Part shown: in pieces, positions 35,323 through 48,355 of the stretch
Layout: each line of letters opens with the position of its first letter
Position numbering within the stretch: the first letter of the stretch is position 1
Assembly (NCBI GenBank): GCA_012861695.1
Contig: JAAOOA010000026.1
Span: 8,650,661-8,714,660, forward strand
DNA: 64,000 nucleotides
DNA from: Trematomus loennbergii
Taxonomy: Eukaryota > Chordata > Actinopteri > Perciformes > Nototheniidae
Direction of reading: 5' to 3'
The notes under the pieces: model-generated
What the model was told of the DNA's origin: nothing
Database searches by the model: none
What the model saw: the letters and a program-made list of their open reading frames with translations, nothing else
Program-made: the position numbers and the translations under genes

Positions 35323-36831
35323 ATGTTTACCAGAGGCGGCCGATGAGGCTCAGGATGGAGAAGGCTAATATTTGAATAATACTTGTTTTAAACACCACAC
35401 ACGACCTTATTATGTTTACAACAGCAATTAAATGCATCTACTGACCAACAATAACGCACAGCACAGGAGCACAGGAGGGGGGGGCTGGATGTTTATAGCT
35501 GCTAATGGATTTTGACATGGAAAAACAATAACACACAGCTACAGAAAACAAGATTCAACAATGCCAGGATCATATTCTACCAATACATAATTTAACATAA
35601 TGCTTTCAGATATTTCACCCAAAAAATAAACAAGAAGCGGTCCTTACAAAAGACATGAGAAAACATTTGAAAAGACATTCAAACATATAAATACAAATTA
35701 AATAAAGTAAATATATCAAAGGGCCAGGGCTTTATATGTAAATCATCACACACTACAAAGGGTCACAATGACACAATACACAAACATTATGAAAGGTTTT
35801 ATTTACCTTAAGAGCACAACATCAGATAATGAGGACACAAAACCATCAATGATGTGATGTGAACAATATATTCAAGGTCAAATACATGTACATATGGAAT
35901 TACACAATATAGAACTTACAGTATATGAAATCAACACTTATAACAGCCATGCTCAGTATTTCCTGTAATGTAGCCAGAAAATGTTTGATATGAGATCACT
36001 ATATTAAAATAAATAAATAGGTAGCCATGTTTGGATCTTATCATACACTTAACGCAGGGTCTTGCCTAAAATTGAACTAAAACACCATTTAATTGTCATC
36101 ATTGGACTAAGATTCTCAGAGAAATAGTGTTGTTTAAAAATTAAAATAAACTCCATCCTGAAATCATTGTGCTGATTTTATAACATAGCTCCTGTGAATA
36201 TCCCCACATGAGGAGTTAGTTTCTGAGTGAGCAGCAGGGATCAACAGTGGGAAAGGATCAAGGTATTCCTTTGAGGCTGTTCAGAAAGCATTACTCATCT
36301 TAATGCAATGTAACACAGAGCGCATACCAAGCATATTGCAAGTGCTACGATGGAAATGTAGCGTGCCATTTATGCGTCATAAGTAACTGAAAACCTTTGT
36401 TATGATCTCACCAGCTGAGTCAGTGTCACTTTCTAAGTCACTGCCATGGAAAGTGCAATGTCCAAGTCCAGTTTCAGAGGGGGTCGAATGGCCGGGGGAA
36501 TATGATGAACTTTGTGTCACACAAGCCTTATCTTGGCACGAGGGCTACACTTAAAGTATGTTTCCGTAGTCCAAGCCCTCTCCTCTTTTAATAGCTTCAA
36601 TATAGAATTTACACTATGTGGAGACACAGTAAATAATAGCATAATTGCCACTTATCCTAAATAGTAAACTGTTTTTTCTTAATGATCAATTTAATTAATA
36701 CTTTTGAGTTACAAGTTTGTGTGATCTTTCTACAAAAAGTGACTTGATCAAGAAACTGAAATAACTTACAAGGCACAACAAACGAACACATAAGAGTAGG
36801 GGTGTTAGCTGGATAGAGTGTTTTGTGTTCT
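35323..36831. other. oacyl 3' flank, duplicated in part
   Basis: No coding exon. The part around 35940-36100 ('aacagccatgctcagtattt', 'tgagatcactata') matches 28065-28510, downstream of the oacyl pseudogene, and marks the unit of the tandem duplication. Confidence 0.5.
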
Positions 36832-39800
36832 TTATGTACCTCTCCATTTTAGGAGGAGGTATGGCTTCTCAACCAGCAGGGTAAACACATAGCTGAACAC
36901 CAGCGTGAGCACCAGGTGTCCAAAGAACAGGTACATCTAAAGAAGATGGGAGAAATGTAGTACATTAACTTAGAAAAGGATACAAAAACACAAATATAAA
37001 AAGGTATAATCTTAAAAGGTCGCTTCGTGAAACTCAATAAAAAGGTGTTTACTTACAAAGTTTATGTCTGTGTAGTGGATTGGGGTCTCTTGCAGGCCAA
37101 TGTAAAGGATTATGAAGACGGGATGTGTCAGATAGCAGGCAAAACTAATGTTGGAAAGAGGAACCCAGAAACCCAGGGACAAGAGGTTTTTGATCAAACC
37201 TGGAGAGAGCATTGAAAAGAGCATTGTTTTTAAAGTTGTATCGGTCATTTATTTGGGACTTCATTTGCATGATGTAAAGGCACATATCCCCAAAATCTAA
37301 AATCCATGTTTTCCTTTTCTTATAGTTCTGTTATTTATCATTTCTGGATGCATAATGTTAGAAAAAAAATAAATTGTTTTGCTTTAATAACAATTGCCAA
37401 AAATAGAGCAGTGTACAGTATGTTTCTCATATTGCCATTGATACTATACTTTTGAAGAATGAAATTATGAAGCAAGATACTGTCATGCATAGTGTATTCA
37501 ATCATTTGTTAAGATGCATATTTAAAATACAAATTTATTAAATGAGTGTCTTGTTTACCTCCATACCCATCCTCACAGGCCAGTATGATCCAGGTCACAG
37601 CCAGAGCCCAGAGCGGCCTGTGCAGACCCTGGTAGAGGGCATGGGGCACAGAGGGAGAGGCTGGGGTCTCCTTGAGGATGTAAGACAATCCAATCACCGC
37701 AGCCATGACTGACAGACAGAAGATCCAACCAAGTGCTGCCTGCCACTGAAAAGACACAACAGAAAGACACGATAAGGAGATGAGTGTGATGTGTATGTGA
37801 GTTGAGTCCGTACATATACCTCATATCCCTTAAAGAGCATATAACCCTTACCCTCCCGCTTAGTCCCGGATAATTAACTAATCCTGAGAGGTTAATTAAC
37901 ATTCTATGGCAAGATACTACAAGTCACATGTCTAGTGTTCTGAACGTGAGTGTGAACCACTCTGCCCTTCTGGCAAGCAAGCCCACTATCAGGGTCATAT
38001 CTTGAAACCGCTGTGGTCAAAGCCCGAGCACAAAGAAAGGGCAAGCTGTCACATGCAAAGAGAATATTAGGGAGTAGTGAGAGGAGTGGATAAGCAATTT
38101 AAAACAAATAACTAACGGCCAAGTAATTAGTTCCCTATCACTGTGTCTCTTTGGCCTGATAACCTCTCAAAATACGTTAAAATGTGTTCATTTCTACATG
38201 AAAATAAGCTGTCTGGCAGGGTGTTCTCACCTTATGTTTTAACAGTGGGTCTTTCTTTGTTGTCAAATATATTCCAGCCAAGATCCCTATTAAAAATGGC
38301 CATACCTTGTGTACGGTTTGACATAGTAATATAAGACGTAATACTCAGACGTCCTGCAAAATAGACAAAGAAACATTGTAGAGAATTAAGACAATTTTAA
38401 AGAATTTACTTTATCTGCTGGTTAGCCTCCACTTGTATAACTGTTTGCATATCACCATCACTAGATCTTACAGGGTAGATGGCTGAAAGACAGGCAGATG
38501 CATGAGTGCAGTTACAACAGCTCCGGCCACAGTGGTCATCAGCAGAAGACCTCCAGCAACAACTATAAACACACCTCTGTTTCTGATAAACAAAAGACAG
38601 GATAGAGGAATAAGATTACAGGAGTAGTGCTGTTATAAGTCAGCCATGATTCAAAAGGGGATTTTGCCAAAAGTAGAAATCAAGGACATACAGTCTGTAA
38701 AAATAGACCAACAGAGGAGTGGTGGCATAACACTGGAAGTCCAGAGACAGGTACCATGACCAAGGGATACACTGAGGAGAGATGAGGAAATCAGATAAAA
38801 AAAGCAGGTAAGTATATACACATTTCAGAATAGGAAATAATCTATGTACTACTTACTATTTCATGGACTGGAAGAAGATTGCTTATCAAAATAAGTTAGC
38901 CCACCAGTACGTCTTACAATCCATCAGTGTATCTATAAATGGGAACCAGTAGGGTCCCCACTGGATCAGTGAGATGAGGCCAATCGTTAGACACATAACA
39001 AACATATGCAGTGGTTGAATCCTGTAGAAAAGACAAAGAGTATTCACACTTATGTAACTTCACATATACAAAGAAGAGCTTTCAAATCGGTTTAGAAGTA
39101 AAGAATGACACATAGATAATCATAACTTTTGGTGATATGATCAACATGGAGTACCTTTTAATCCTCCTGAGGAGGTAGTTAGCCACCAAACTCGGACTCA
39201 AATTGTCATCAGCCTTGTTTATGGAGCCCAGCAGAGACCTCGCACTAAGCAGACCCCTACAACACAAAAGCTGCTTTAGAAACGGCTAAAACCTGATAAG
39301 TGAAATGGACAGTTCACTGCAAAACAAAAATTAATATGTAACTCTCTTACAGTACTTGCAGTGCTATTTATCAATCTATATTGTGTTGATGTAAGTTTCA
39401 CATTTGAACAACTTAACAGCATGGCGTACTTCCAGATATTATGACCCTGTTTTTCAAGCTAATCCAGAGATCTTGTTTTCAGCAGCCTAGAGTAGGAATG
39501 ATTTACTCTCTACAATATCACAAAAAGTACTACAAGTGTCCATCTACTCATGGCAAATCTAAGTTGATAAATGGCACTACATGTAAGACAAAAATCGTTG
39601 GGTCAACTCCTTCAAAACTCAGTGTTTTATTTGTACAGATAAAGTATGGTTTTAAACGAAATGAAATGTTGTTTCAGTCTTACCCTAGCAGTAAAAAGGT
39701 GTCCACAGCTAGAAAAACGGGCCCGCTGATGGTAAGCACATGCAGAGGGTTGCTTTCAACTGTTGTCCTCCAGTTTTTGTAGTTATCTGGAAAAAAGATA

Positions 39801-42800
39801 ATGTTTTTCACAATAATAATATTTAGGTGACTGAATGACTTGTATACTGAATGAGACTGTGACATGGAGCAGTGGTGGAAGATAAACTCAGACTTGTTGC
39901 TTAAGTAAAAGTAGCAAAACTAAATTGTAGAAATACTTTGTTAGATGTAAAAATCCAACATTCAAAATCCTACTTAAGTAAAATACACAAGAATTGGCTC
40001 TAAAATGTACTTAGTGGAAAATGTAAAAGTACCCAATGTGTAATGTTTAATAACTGGATTATTATTATTATATATAACTGATGTGTTAATGTGTTCATCA
40101 CAACTGGTAAATGTGGAGCTTATTTTAATTGCTTTGCTGCTGTATATCATAGTCCATTTATTAGCTTATTAATGTCATTCTAGCTTATTGGTTGAATCTG
40201 TAAAGTTATTGTAACTATAGCTGACAGATAAATGTAATGGGGTAAAAAGTATAATATTGGTTTTCTAATTAAGTTAAATACAAGTATTATGTAGCATATC
40301 ATGAAAACACTCAAGTACGGGTAAATGTACTTTGTTACATTCCACCACTGACAGTGAATCTCGTCGTACCCAGATTGTTTATAACAGGGAACTGAGCAGA
40401 GTGTCCACATATGATCCATAACAGGCTGAGAACGCGGATGCCGTTCAGGGAGGAGTAGCCTCCTCCTGGGACGGATGAGGAGGTGCTCAGGACTCCCTGG
40501 CTGGTGTTCTGTATGGAGAACGCCTGAAGGCACCGGTACAAAAAGCTTCGGGATGTGATGCTGGTGCTGCCTAGGAAAGACAAATACATATTTGTTCAGG
40601 TAAACAATATTTTTGCAACTATCAGACTGGAATAGTTTTCCTTAATCACTCAGATCATTTCTCTTCGATACATTTTTTCATCAGTTTTTTCCCACTTGGA
40701 AATGAGAAGGTCATTCTCAAGGGGTTAATAATTTACCTATCATCTACACATAATACAAAATGTACTTACTACTACTATTTTCCTCTGTGTCATGATTGAT
40801 ATCACTACTGTAGGAGCCATTGGTCTTCATGGTCCCATAAAGGTTGAGGCCTGTGTTTGAACAGGAAGTCTGCGCTGATGGCTGACCTCTCTGTTTCTTG
40901 CCATTTTATTATAGCCGTTAACAGGGTAGCCACAAGGGGGATGGCTACCATTACACAACAAACAAACCTGCAGGAGCAAAAAGGTAGAGTGAAGTCTTGA
41001 AATCTCACTAACTTCTGTGGTTCAGTTTATCACACATAGATAGAAGGGGTGTAAATCACATCACTATTTGGACAACAAAATAATATTAGCTGATAACACA
41101 TCGGCCCTGATACAATTTTGATAGGATTCAATTTGGGGGCATGCGATTTATATGAAACGATATCATGTGCCTATTCAACACTATCAGCTATATTATATCA
41201 ACACAAAAGACAACATGATGTTAGTTCTTGACTCCTTCAGACATTACAAAAAAATATTTTGTGTCAAGGAATAAATATATAAACTGCCACATTTCTCATA
41301 TGTATCTATGTTTAAATGCATATGTTTGTTTTCATTATGAGTTTCATATCTTAAAGATGATACACTTGATACACCAATGTTTTCACTTTGCAGAGATAAT
41401 CGATCGTTGATCATTGAGTGATGTTTAGTAATTAAGACAGAAGGGAAGGTTTTTTAAAGAAAAAAAACATGTCCAATAAATGCTTACAGAGAGATGGCAT
41501 CTAATGCACCGGGTGCAATGCAATAGCGGACAAGCAGTGGGTCATGATCATCTCCTGAGTGGACTGATTGACCAGGATGTGAGGTAAAGGAGGAATGAGG
41601 GACGTCTGACCAAACTGAAGACTCCCTGTTCAAAAAAGGGTGAAACAAAAAATGTATTGGAATGACAGAATGCTTTGTCCAGAGAAAACTTATTTTGAAA
41701 TCACTGACCGTCCAGCACCAGAATTTCCACATCTTCTTCTCCACAGGATTCAGGAACACAAATACCCACAAAGTACTGGACTGTTCCCTATAGTAAAAAC
41801 AACTCAGTTCAGGATCTATAACAATGGTATTTTATCATGTTTGTTTTTTAACATTGTTTGTTGTTACCTGTTTAAGGAACACCTCACAGTACTGTGCAGA
41901 GAAAGAGGGCCCATGTGCAGAGCGACACTGCTGCAGCAGGCCAGGCCGGTTTGCATTGCCTCCTTTCACATTGCTGCCCATCTTTCCAAATGCATCGTAC
42001 ACTGATAAAACATAGACAAGCATCACCAAAAACACAACTTAAAGGGGACCTATCATGCAAAATGCACTTTTGTACGTCTTTTATACATGAATATGTGTCC
42101 CCGGTGTTCCAGGGAACTCACCAAGTGTCAGAAAACACAACCCTCTCTATTTTCCTCCATACCCAAATCTCTAAAAAAGGGGCTGCAACGGATCTGATAA
42201 AAACTGATCCAGATTTGAACACTGTCCTGACGTCAGGACAGTGGCGCTACGGCTATTGGGCCAACTCCACCAATCAGGAGGAGACAGCCACGGCCATTGC
42301 CGTTCGAAAGCGCTGGAGACGCTGTAGTACATATGCCAGGCCTGTAGATGGTGCTGTTCTCACAGAATCTGCCCTTGCAAAAACAGAGCTAAAAAATGTC
42401 AAATTGAGCAAAAGGAGGCATGGCTAAAATGCATGATCTGTTTGGTATTTTGAAAAAAAAGAAGTATAAATATGCCTTATATAGGTATGGTCCATGGTAT
42501 GGTCCTACACTATATTATTCAAATATAGCATGATAGGTCCACTTTAATACAAAGAAGAAAAACAGCGACCTCCACAGTCCTTTCATGTAAAAAGACGCAC
42601 TTAATTCATAAAACAAAGCATGTATCATTAATGATTGATTGTTGATGCACATCATTATCAGCTTCCTTGATTCAAGAATAATCCTTTTGTGACTCTTCAA
42701 AATCCCCTTTAAAGCTCTAACATATTTATATTGCGTATTGCACTTAAATCAAAAACTGTAAATACAAATAATTTAAACATTTTTGTGTCCCTTGTTGTCT

Positions 42801-44510
42801 CAAATGAGTGAAACAGCGCCCCTGTGTATCACAATGGCCAAACATGGCGCCGCTACCCCACCTAAAGACCGGACAGGTGAAGTGTCAAACAAATCGGTTA
42901 CCAATGCCACTGTAAACTGTAAAACTGTGAGTGAGAAGTAGAAAAGCAACTCATAAGCAAACATTTAAACTTGCCATGTTCGCCCATTCAACAAACTAAC
43001 TATGTATTTTATATTTATCGAACAATAGCTTGTTTTTCAGTGTTTGTTGATAGCTAGCCGTGTGAGACTCGTTAGCAGTTAGATGACTTCATCGAAATGA
43101 ATGAAAAAAGGACTGGCATCAAAGGTGAGTCCAATATACTTTATACTCTATCTGCTACTAGTTTTAATGGTGAGATAATGATATGTAGGCTGCATTTCAC
43201 TACACTGACGCTGTTGTGTAATCATAATGATGTTCTTTAAATGTACCTTGAGGTTGTTTTTTCACCTGTTGCTAGTTGTATTTTGTAAAGAGGCCCGAGC
43301 AGTGGTTCTGCTTGTTCCAGGGTGTAAAGTAACTAAGTAGATATACTCAAGTACTGTACTTAAGTAACATTTTGAGGGATTTGTACTTCACACGAGTAGG
43401 CCTATTTAAATTGTTGGCTACTTTTACCCACTACAATTAAAAGCTAAATCGTGTACTTTTACTCCACTACATTTATTTGATACCTTTAGTTACTTTGCAG
43501 ATTTAGTTTAATGATGTAAAATATAATCAATTTGCATAATGAGTCATTTTTACTTTTGGTCTTTAAGTATATTTTGATACTAATACTTTTTTGTACTTTT
43601 ACTTTAGTAAGATTTTGAATGAAGGACTTGTACTTGTTACAGAGTATTCCTACACTTGATACTTCTGCTTTCACTTAATTACGAGATCCGAGTAGCCTAC
43701 TTCTTCCACCTTTACCTAGTTTCTTGTTTTGGTTTAAGATAAATTAAAATAAACCTTAATCAATTCCCGTTGAGAAATTCATAAGATTGAAACAGGTAAG
43801 ATTACAAGCTGTGTTGTATGATGGGTGATGATAGTAATAATAATAGACTTTATTTTATAATTTAAAAAATGTATAGAAATCAACAACAGCATTTTTTTTT
43901 CTTAAACACATACTCTTTCACCAATCATATTTATAAGTGTCAGTAATCCTTTGAATATCCTTGGCATAGTTGACATAAATAATAACTGCAAGGCCATGTG
44001 TTTGATACATACATCAACACTTTTGTATTCTCTTTTCTAAGCTTTGTAGTATAAATATTCTTAATTACGGTTATTTCAAAGCACATTTTTTCTTTCGGAT
44101 GTACATATGAGTCAGTTGACTTTTATTTGACTTACTATTATGTTGTTGGCTGTTTGATGAAGATTTTCTGGATGGCTTGTATCCACTCCATGGCTTGAAG
44201 TAACACTTATTTTCAAAAGTAATGTAGCTGGCCCCTCTCAAAGAAAAGCTGGCCCTTGTGGTTTAAATTCACCAGAACATCCACTGCCTCAGACTCAATG
44301 CAAATGTGACTTTACAATTAAACATACAGAAATAAAAAGGCAACAACACTTACTTTGAACAGCATATTCCTTCGGCCTGTCCTGGGTAATTTCCCAGAGA
44401 AAAGTGTTGGTATCCTCTGTACATTTCTGAGACACAGTCGAGGCCTGCGTATTCTCCAGCGCTTTACTACACCCTGCAAAAAGAAGGAACACCATCCAAC
44501 TCGGTGCCAT
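36832..44510 (-). CDS. oacyl: O-acyltransferase-like protein, NRF-6 / acyltransferase-3 family
   Basis: Predicted multi-pass membrane acyltransferase of the NRF-6/NDG-4 type; substrate unknown. Exons in transcript order: 44510-44354, 42001-41868, 41787-41709, 41625-41488, 40967-40770, 40570-40370, 39786-39684, 39256-39155, 39021-38857, 38771-38692, 38582-38472, 38353-38231, 37745-37559, 37199-37057, 36936-36832. A signal peptide ([18 protein letters not shown]) leads a Cys-rich NRF domain ([32 protein letters not shown]). The first membrane helix follows. The acyltransferase-3 core opens with [20 protein letters not shown], whose His is the expected catalytic residue, and ends [15 protein letters not shown]. 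Small indels at 38298-38299, 38888-38891, 40904-40907 and 41528-41529 break the frame. Corrected, it gives 675 residues with all splice phases consistent. The human homologue in this chromosome region is annotated as a pseudogene. Confidence 0.88.
39870..40350. mobile_element. hAT-like MITE in an oacyl intron
   Basis: Ends CAGTGGTGGAA and TTCCACCACTG form an inverted repeat; the interior is the 'acttaagtaaaagta' type common in teleosts. Flanking 8-mers (acatggag / acagtgaa) agree only in part. The right end lies 20 bp from the donor of the 40570-40370 exon. A related copy is at 43318-43723. Confidence 0.7.
42043..42543. mobile_element. Complete TTAA-flanked MITE (501 bp)
   Basis: Ends AGGGGACCTATCATGC and GCATGATAGGTCCACT are inverted copies with one mismatch; TTAA lies on both sides (42039-42042, 42544-42547). 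The 177-codon open frame across it is not conserved coding sequence. It lies in oacyl intron 1, 40 bp from the NRF exon. Confidence 0.8.
43318..43723. mobile_element. hAT-like MITE copy
   Basis: Starts 'gggtgtaaagtaactaagta' and ends 'ttcttccaccttta', with interior 'actcaagtactgtactta'. It is related to the element at 39870-40350 but has eroded termini. Confidence 0.55.
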
Positions 44511-45360
44511 TTTTATGACTAAGTGTTTCTTTTTAATGGAGAGGGAGTTTAAATAACATAGGAGGGAAGAAGAAGGAAGCGTGAAATTAATCTTGAATGG
44601 GGTAGATGGAAAAACTGCTTTGGTTACTGCAGATGGCAACCTGGTTTTCTACATCAGGTGTGAACAGGATTTGGTTACTTGAGGGTAAACAAAAGATATC
44701 CAGGCTGGGATTATGGTCACTGCACAGGATAATTAAAATATAAGCATAATAATCATTGCTACACTTATACTAAAGTCAGTGCCACGTTGTACCACGACCA
44801 CCGTTCGAACAGCAGATGTTGTTGTTTTTGTGTGAAATCATTTAAATATTTTGTCTCAAATGTTTCGACTTAGTTTGTTTTTACTTGAACAAGTTAGAAC
44901 ATAGTAGGAGCAACAGTGCAAAACAACAACGGCCACTAGAGGGTGAGCTTGTCCTTAAAAAACAACTTTATAAAGTACCAAGACTTTACCTGGCAACAAT
45001 GGGGGGGGCGAAATCTATACAAATCAAGTATGATGTAGCTTTATATCCTAATTAATTCTAAATCTAAATCTAAATTTGCTTCAACTTTATTTCAAGTCAT
45101 TATATCTCTATTTCTCCAAAGTGTGATTCAAATGTTGAATATGTTACTTCTTATAGCTCAGCATGAAATTGGTGAGGAAGGGAAGTAACAGGTTTTGTGA
45201 TGTTTTTTTTCTTTCAATATTTCAGTCCAGGAAGCATTAGGCATATTAAGAGGGGAGAGGGGGGATGGGTGGGTGGGCTGTTAAAAAAGACAGACCTGTA
45301 AGAGTGGTTCATGGGGTGATCATCTAGTTGCAGATGAGTAAATTAACTATTAACAAATTA
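44511..45360. other. Upstream flank of oacyl
   Basis: No gene recognised. It should contain the oacyl promoter and 5' UTR on the minus strand, but no TATA box or other element stands out. Confidence 0.4.
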
Positions 45361-46012
45361 CTTACTGCCAGCAAGTGTTACATTCTTCATATCATTTCAT
45401 GCATTTATCACATCACGACTCGACTACTGCAATAGCATCCTCTAGTCTACGGCATACCATCCAACCTACTCAATAAACTCCAACATATCCAGAACTCTGC
45501 TGCCCGCCTCCTCACCACACCCGCTCCCGAGACCACATCACTCCCGTCCTCCAGAACCTCCACTGGCTCCCCGTCCGTCAAAGAATCGACTTCAGAGTCC
45601 TGCTCATAACGCACAAAGCCCTCAACAATCATGCCCCCCCCAACCTCACAGACCTGCTGCACCACCACACCCCTTTCTGCTGCCTCCGCTCATCAGAAGC
45701 CAACCTTATCCATCCCCACCCGCATCAATCACCGGACCTGGGGGGACAGAGCCTTCTCCGTGGCTACCCCTCCCTCTGGAACTCACTCCCACAACCCATC
45801 AGAGACTGCACTGACCTCCCTACCTTCAAAAAACTTACAAAAACTCACCTCTTCAATCTGGCTTTTAATGTGTGATTGTCTTGTATTGCTTGATTTTAAT
45901 TTGACTTTAACTATATTTATTTGTTGTTCTTTTCTTTTCACTATCTCTGTAAAGCGACTTTGAGCACCTGTAAAAGCGCTAACAAAATAAATCTATTATT
46001 ATTATTATTATT
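45361..46012 (+). mobile_element. 3' end of a CR1/L2-clade LINE
   Basis: Translates, with indels, to the C-terminus of a reverse-transcriptase ORF: HITPVLQNLHWLPVRQRIDF, LLITHKALNN, LTDLLHHHTP, SLWNSLPQPIRDC and HLFNLAFNV. A short 3' UTR ('taaagcgactttgagcacct') and an (ATT)n tail at 45996-46012 follow. This is the typical 5'-truncated structure. The LHWLPV motif is characteristic of CR1/L2/Rex1 elements. Confidence 0.85.
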
Positions 46013-47047
46013 AGAGGCACTAGACAGTGACACTGTTGGTTAAAGCACCATAAATTGAGTTGTTGGGGCTTATGGGGCAAACAAGAAGCTATTACTCAAA
46101 ACTACCTTTTTATCGTCTGATAAGATTAATATGGCGAAGGTCAGGGCAAAGCAGTTTTTATTTTTCATTTGTTATTTGTTTCAGTCTAAGTGGCCTGACA
46201 AATGTCTAAAAACAGCAGCAGTAAGATACATTCTTTTCAACAATCATTCACAGACTGTTTCTCACATGCAGCTTCACAGCGCCTGACAGTTAAAGCCTCA
46301 TTGTCTAAGTAGCAACTACTATCCAAAAACGTTTGAAAATGATTGCAACATAGAAAGCAATGGAAAACCATCTTTTGATTATCAAGTCTTGCAGTTATTG
46401 TTCATTAAATTGAACTGGTTGTCTTTTATCAAGACTTCAGTTTCCCAGTTAACATTTGTAAAAAAAACAAATCCCAGTGTTATTCCTGTAAAATTGAACA
46501 CTCATTATGACAACATTAAAACCAAAACAAAAAAAACTGAAAATGTTGATATTATGATAGAAATAAGTCTGATATTATAAAAAGTCAATAGCATTTAATA
46601 ATATTTTTAAAGAACTTAAAGAGCTGCCATACATATATACAAATGTTTCCAAAATATATTTTCAAATGTCTTCACATATGGCCCTGGTATTTTTTAAAGG
46701 CTCCTGTTTCTGTTGAAAAATACAATAGTCATTCACAAAACTGGTAGCTATAAACTGATTTCTTAATATTCGCTGTGTATGTATTTGATATGTAAATAAC
46801 ACACATTTTACAAAGTTGTATGCCACTGATAGACGTTATATTTGTGTGATATCTTTTGATGTTTAATTTATATTAGCTTAAACGGAATTCCTAGATTTTG
46901 TTTTAGGGTCAATAATCTTTGTTTTTTAAAGGAGACCAGAGCAAGGTTTTATTTTAAAAGGCTCAGAGACAATTCTTAGTTATTAATTAAATGAAACAAA
47001 AACTAAAACATAATGAATGTTTGATGCCAATCTTTTCCCTCAATTTC
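46013..47047. other. Intergenic A/T-rich DNA
   Basis: No gene or clear repeat boundary seen. Short open frames here are rich in Lys, Ile and Asn and look random. Confidence 0.4.
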
Positions 47048-47050
47048 TAA

Positions 47051-47815
47051 TGGCGCATTTCCACTACACGGCCTCGCTCGGCCTCGCTCGGTATGGCTAG
47101 GCCTCGTTAGGACTGGCTCACTTTATGGCGCATTTCCATTACAGTTTAGGAACTGGGGTAGTATCTATAATAACGCAGTGTAGGCGGAGCCGTGACGTCA
47201 TCTTCAATGAGAACCCCAGAAAAACAACACAGCCGTTAGCTGTTAGCACTCAGAGCTCACAGCTCCTCATATATGTTCAGAAACTAGACAAAAGTTAAAC
47301 AAGTACAAACCACAGACTGTCTGTGTCATGGCGAATACAGTCGCTGCTTTATTTATGTCTGTATAGGCCGTTGTTGTGAGTGTGGACGGTCGGAGCATAT
47401 ACTGCGTTAGCTTAGCCAATCTCCATTTAGAAAACACGCATTTTAAAAGGTTTTTCGCCTGCCGTCTGTCTGCAGACTTGTCAAAGCATTAATTCATGGT
47501 TTTTACTAACCGGTATCAGTATGTTGTTACTTCGGCATCATTTTGAAACATGTATTACAATTAAATCACGGTCAAATATGTCCATCTTGTTGTAGTTGTA
47601 GCCCCCTTGCCAGCGATTCTCTCTCTAGTTTAGCATACTCAGCCCGACTCAGCCTCGTTGTCTCTGGCCCTAGAACCACGATTTTATGAGGCCAGAAAAA
47701 CTGTGAATTAGGACCCGCTAGCCGGTACTAGGCCAACTGGAAACGCAACCAAAAACGGGCCGCTGACGTCACAGCCCTCTTAAACCGTGCTCCGCGCTGT
47801 AGTGGAAACGCGCCA
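47051..47815. mobile_element. Harbinger-like MITE, copy 1 (765 bp)
   Basis: Ends TGGCGCATTTCCACTACA and TGTAGTGGAAACGCGCCA are inverted copies. TAA flanks the left end. The right flank reads TTA and leads straight into an inverted duplicate of the right terminus. The second copy at 50333-52168 has matched TAA on both sides, as made by PIF/Harbinger transposases. No transposase frame. Confidence 0.7.
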
Positions 47816-47854
47816 TTATGGCGCGTTTCCACTACAGCGCGGAGCACGGTTTAA
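47780..47854. repeat. Perfect palindrome, 37-bp arms with a 1-bp centre
   Basis: Bases 47780-47816 are the exact reverse complement of 47818-47854. The left arm is the right terminus of the MITE at 47051-47815; the right arm is an inverted duplicate of it with no element behind it. As single strand it would form a nearly loopless hairpin. Confidence 0.97.
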
Positions 47855-48355
47855 ATTAAGTGAAACGGTTTAAGTTAAGTGAAACTGAGGACATCAGGTA
47901 CTACAGGACAAATATTATGTACTGCAAAAAAACATGAAACTCCAAAAGGGTTTATCTGTGCATGTTTCTTCTTATAGACATTTGTTTTACATCAGCAATT
48001 TTAAACATTCAGAACACTGCTGACTGTATGAGAATTGGTCCCATTACAACAATATATCCACATATTATCTAGCCCTAGCAAGAACAATGGAAATTGTTTC
48101 AAATAAAAGAAGAAAAGCTCTTCTATAAAACAACCTCAAAGCCTAAAAACATTTACGTGTACAAAAATCTATCTTAAACATAAAGTGATTTTGACATGTC
48201 TTACATATTTTTTAGTTTATACTGTATACATATTGTAGTAACCGGCATTTACATTTTGAATGTAGTACCGCATAATATACTGAGAGTTGTCTGTCTTAAC
48301 AAACTGTAAAGTTTAAAACAACAGTATTTGCTTTAGTTGGAATGCTTTGAAAGAG

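Noticed and set aside
38306..38353. A 48-nt oacyl exon ending at a good donor (AAG|GTATGG)
   Set aside because: Reading on past the donor gives [18 protein letters not shown] once one missing base is restored, the expected next family block, so the exon runs to 38231.
38918..39021. oacyl exon ending at GGATT|GTAAGA
   Set aside because: That junction puts the next exon out of frame. Extending to 38857 adds [18 protein letters not shown], a family motif, and restores the phase.
41894..42427. 177-codon plus-strand frame
   Set aside because: It crosses a coding oacyl exon on the other strand and a TTAA-flanked MITE, and resembles no protein.
45631..45963. 110-codon plus-strand frame
   Set aside because: It is a shifted reading of the LINE reverse-transcriptase C-terminus, not a host gene.
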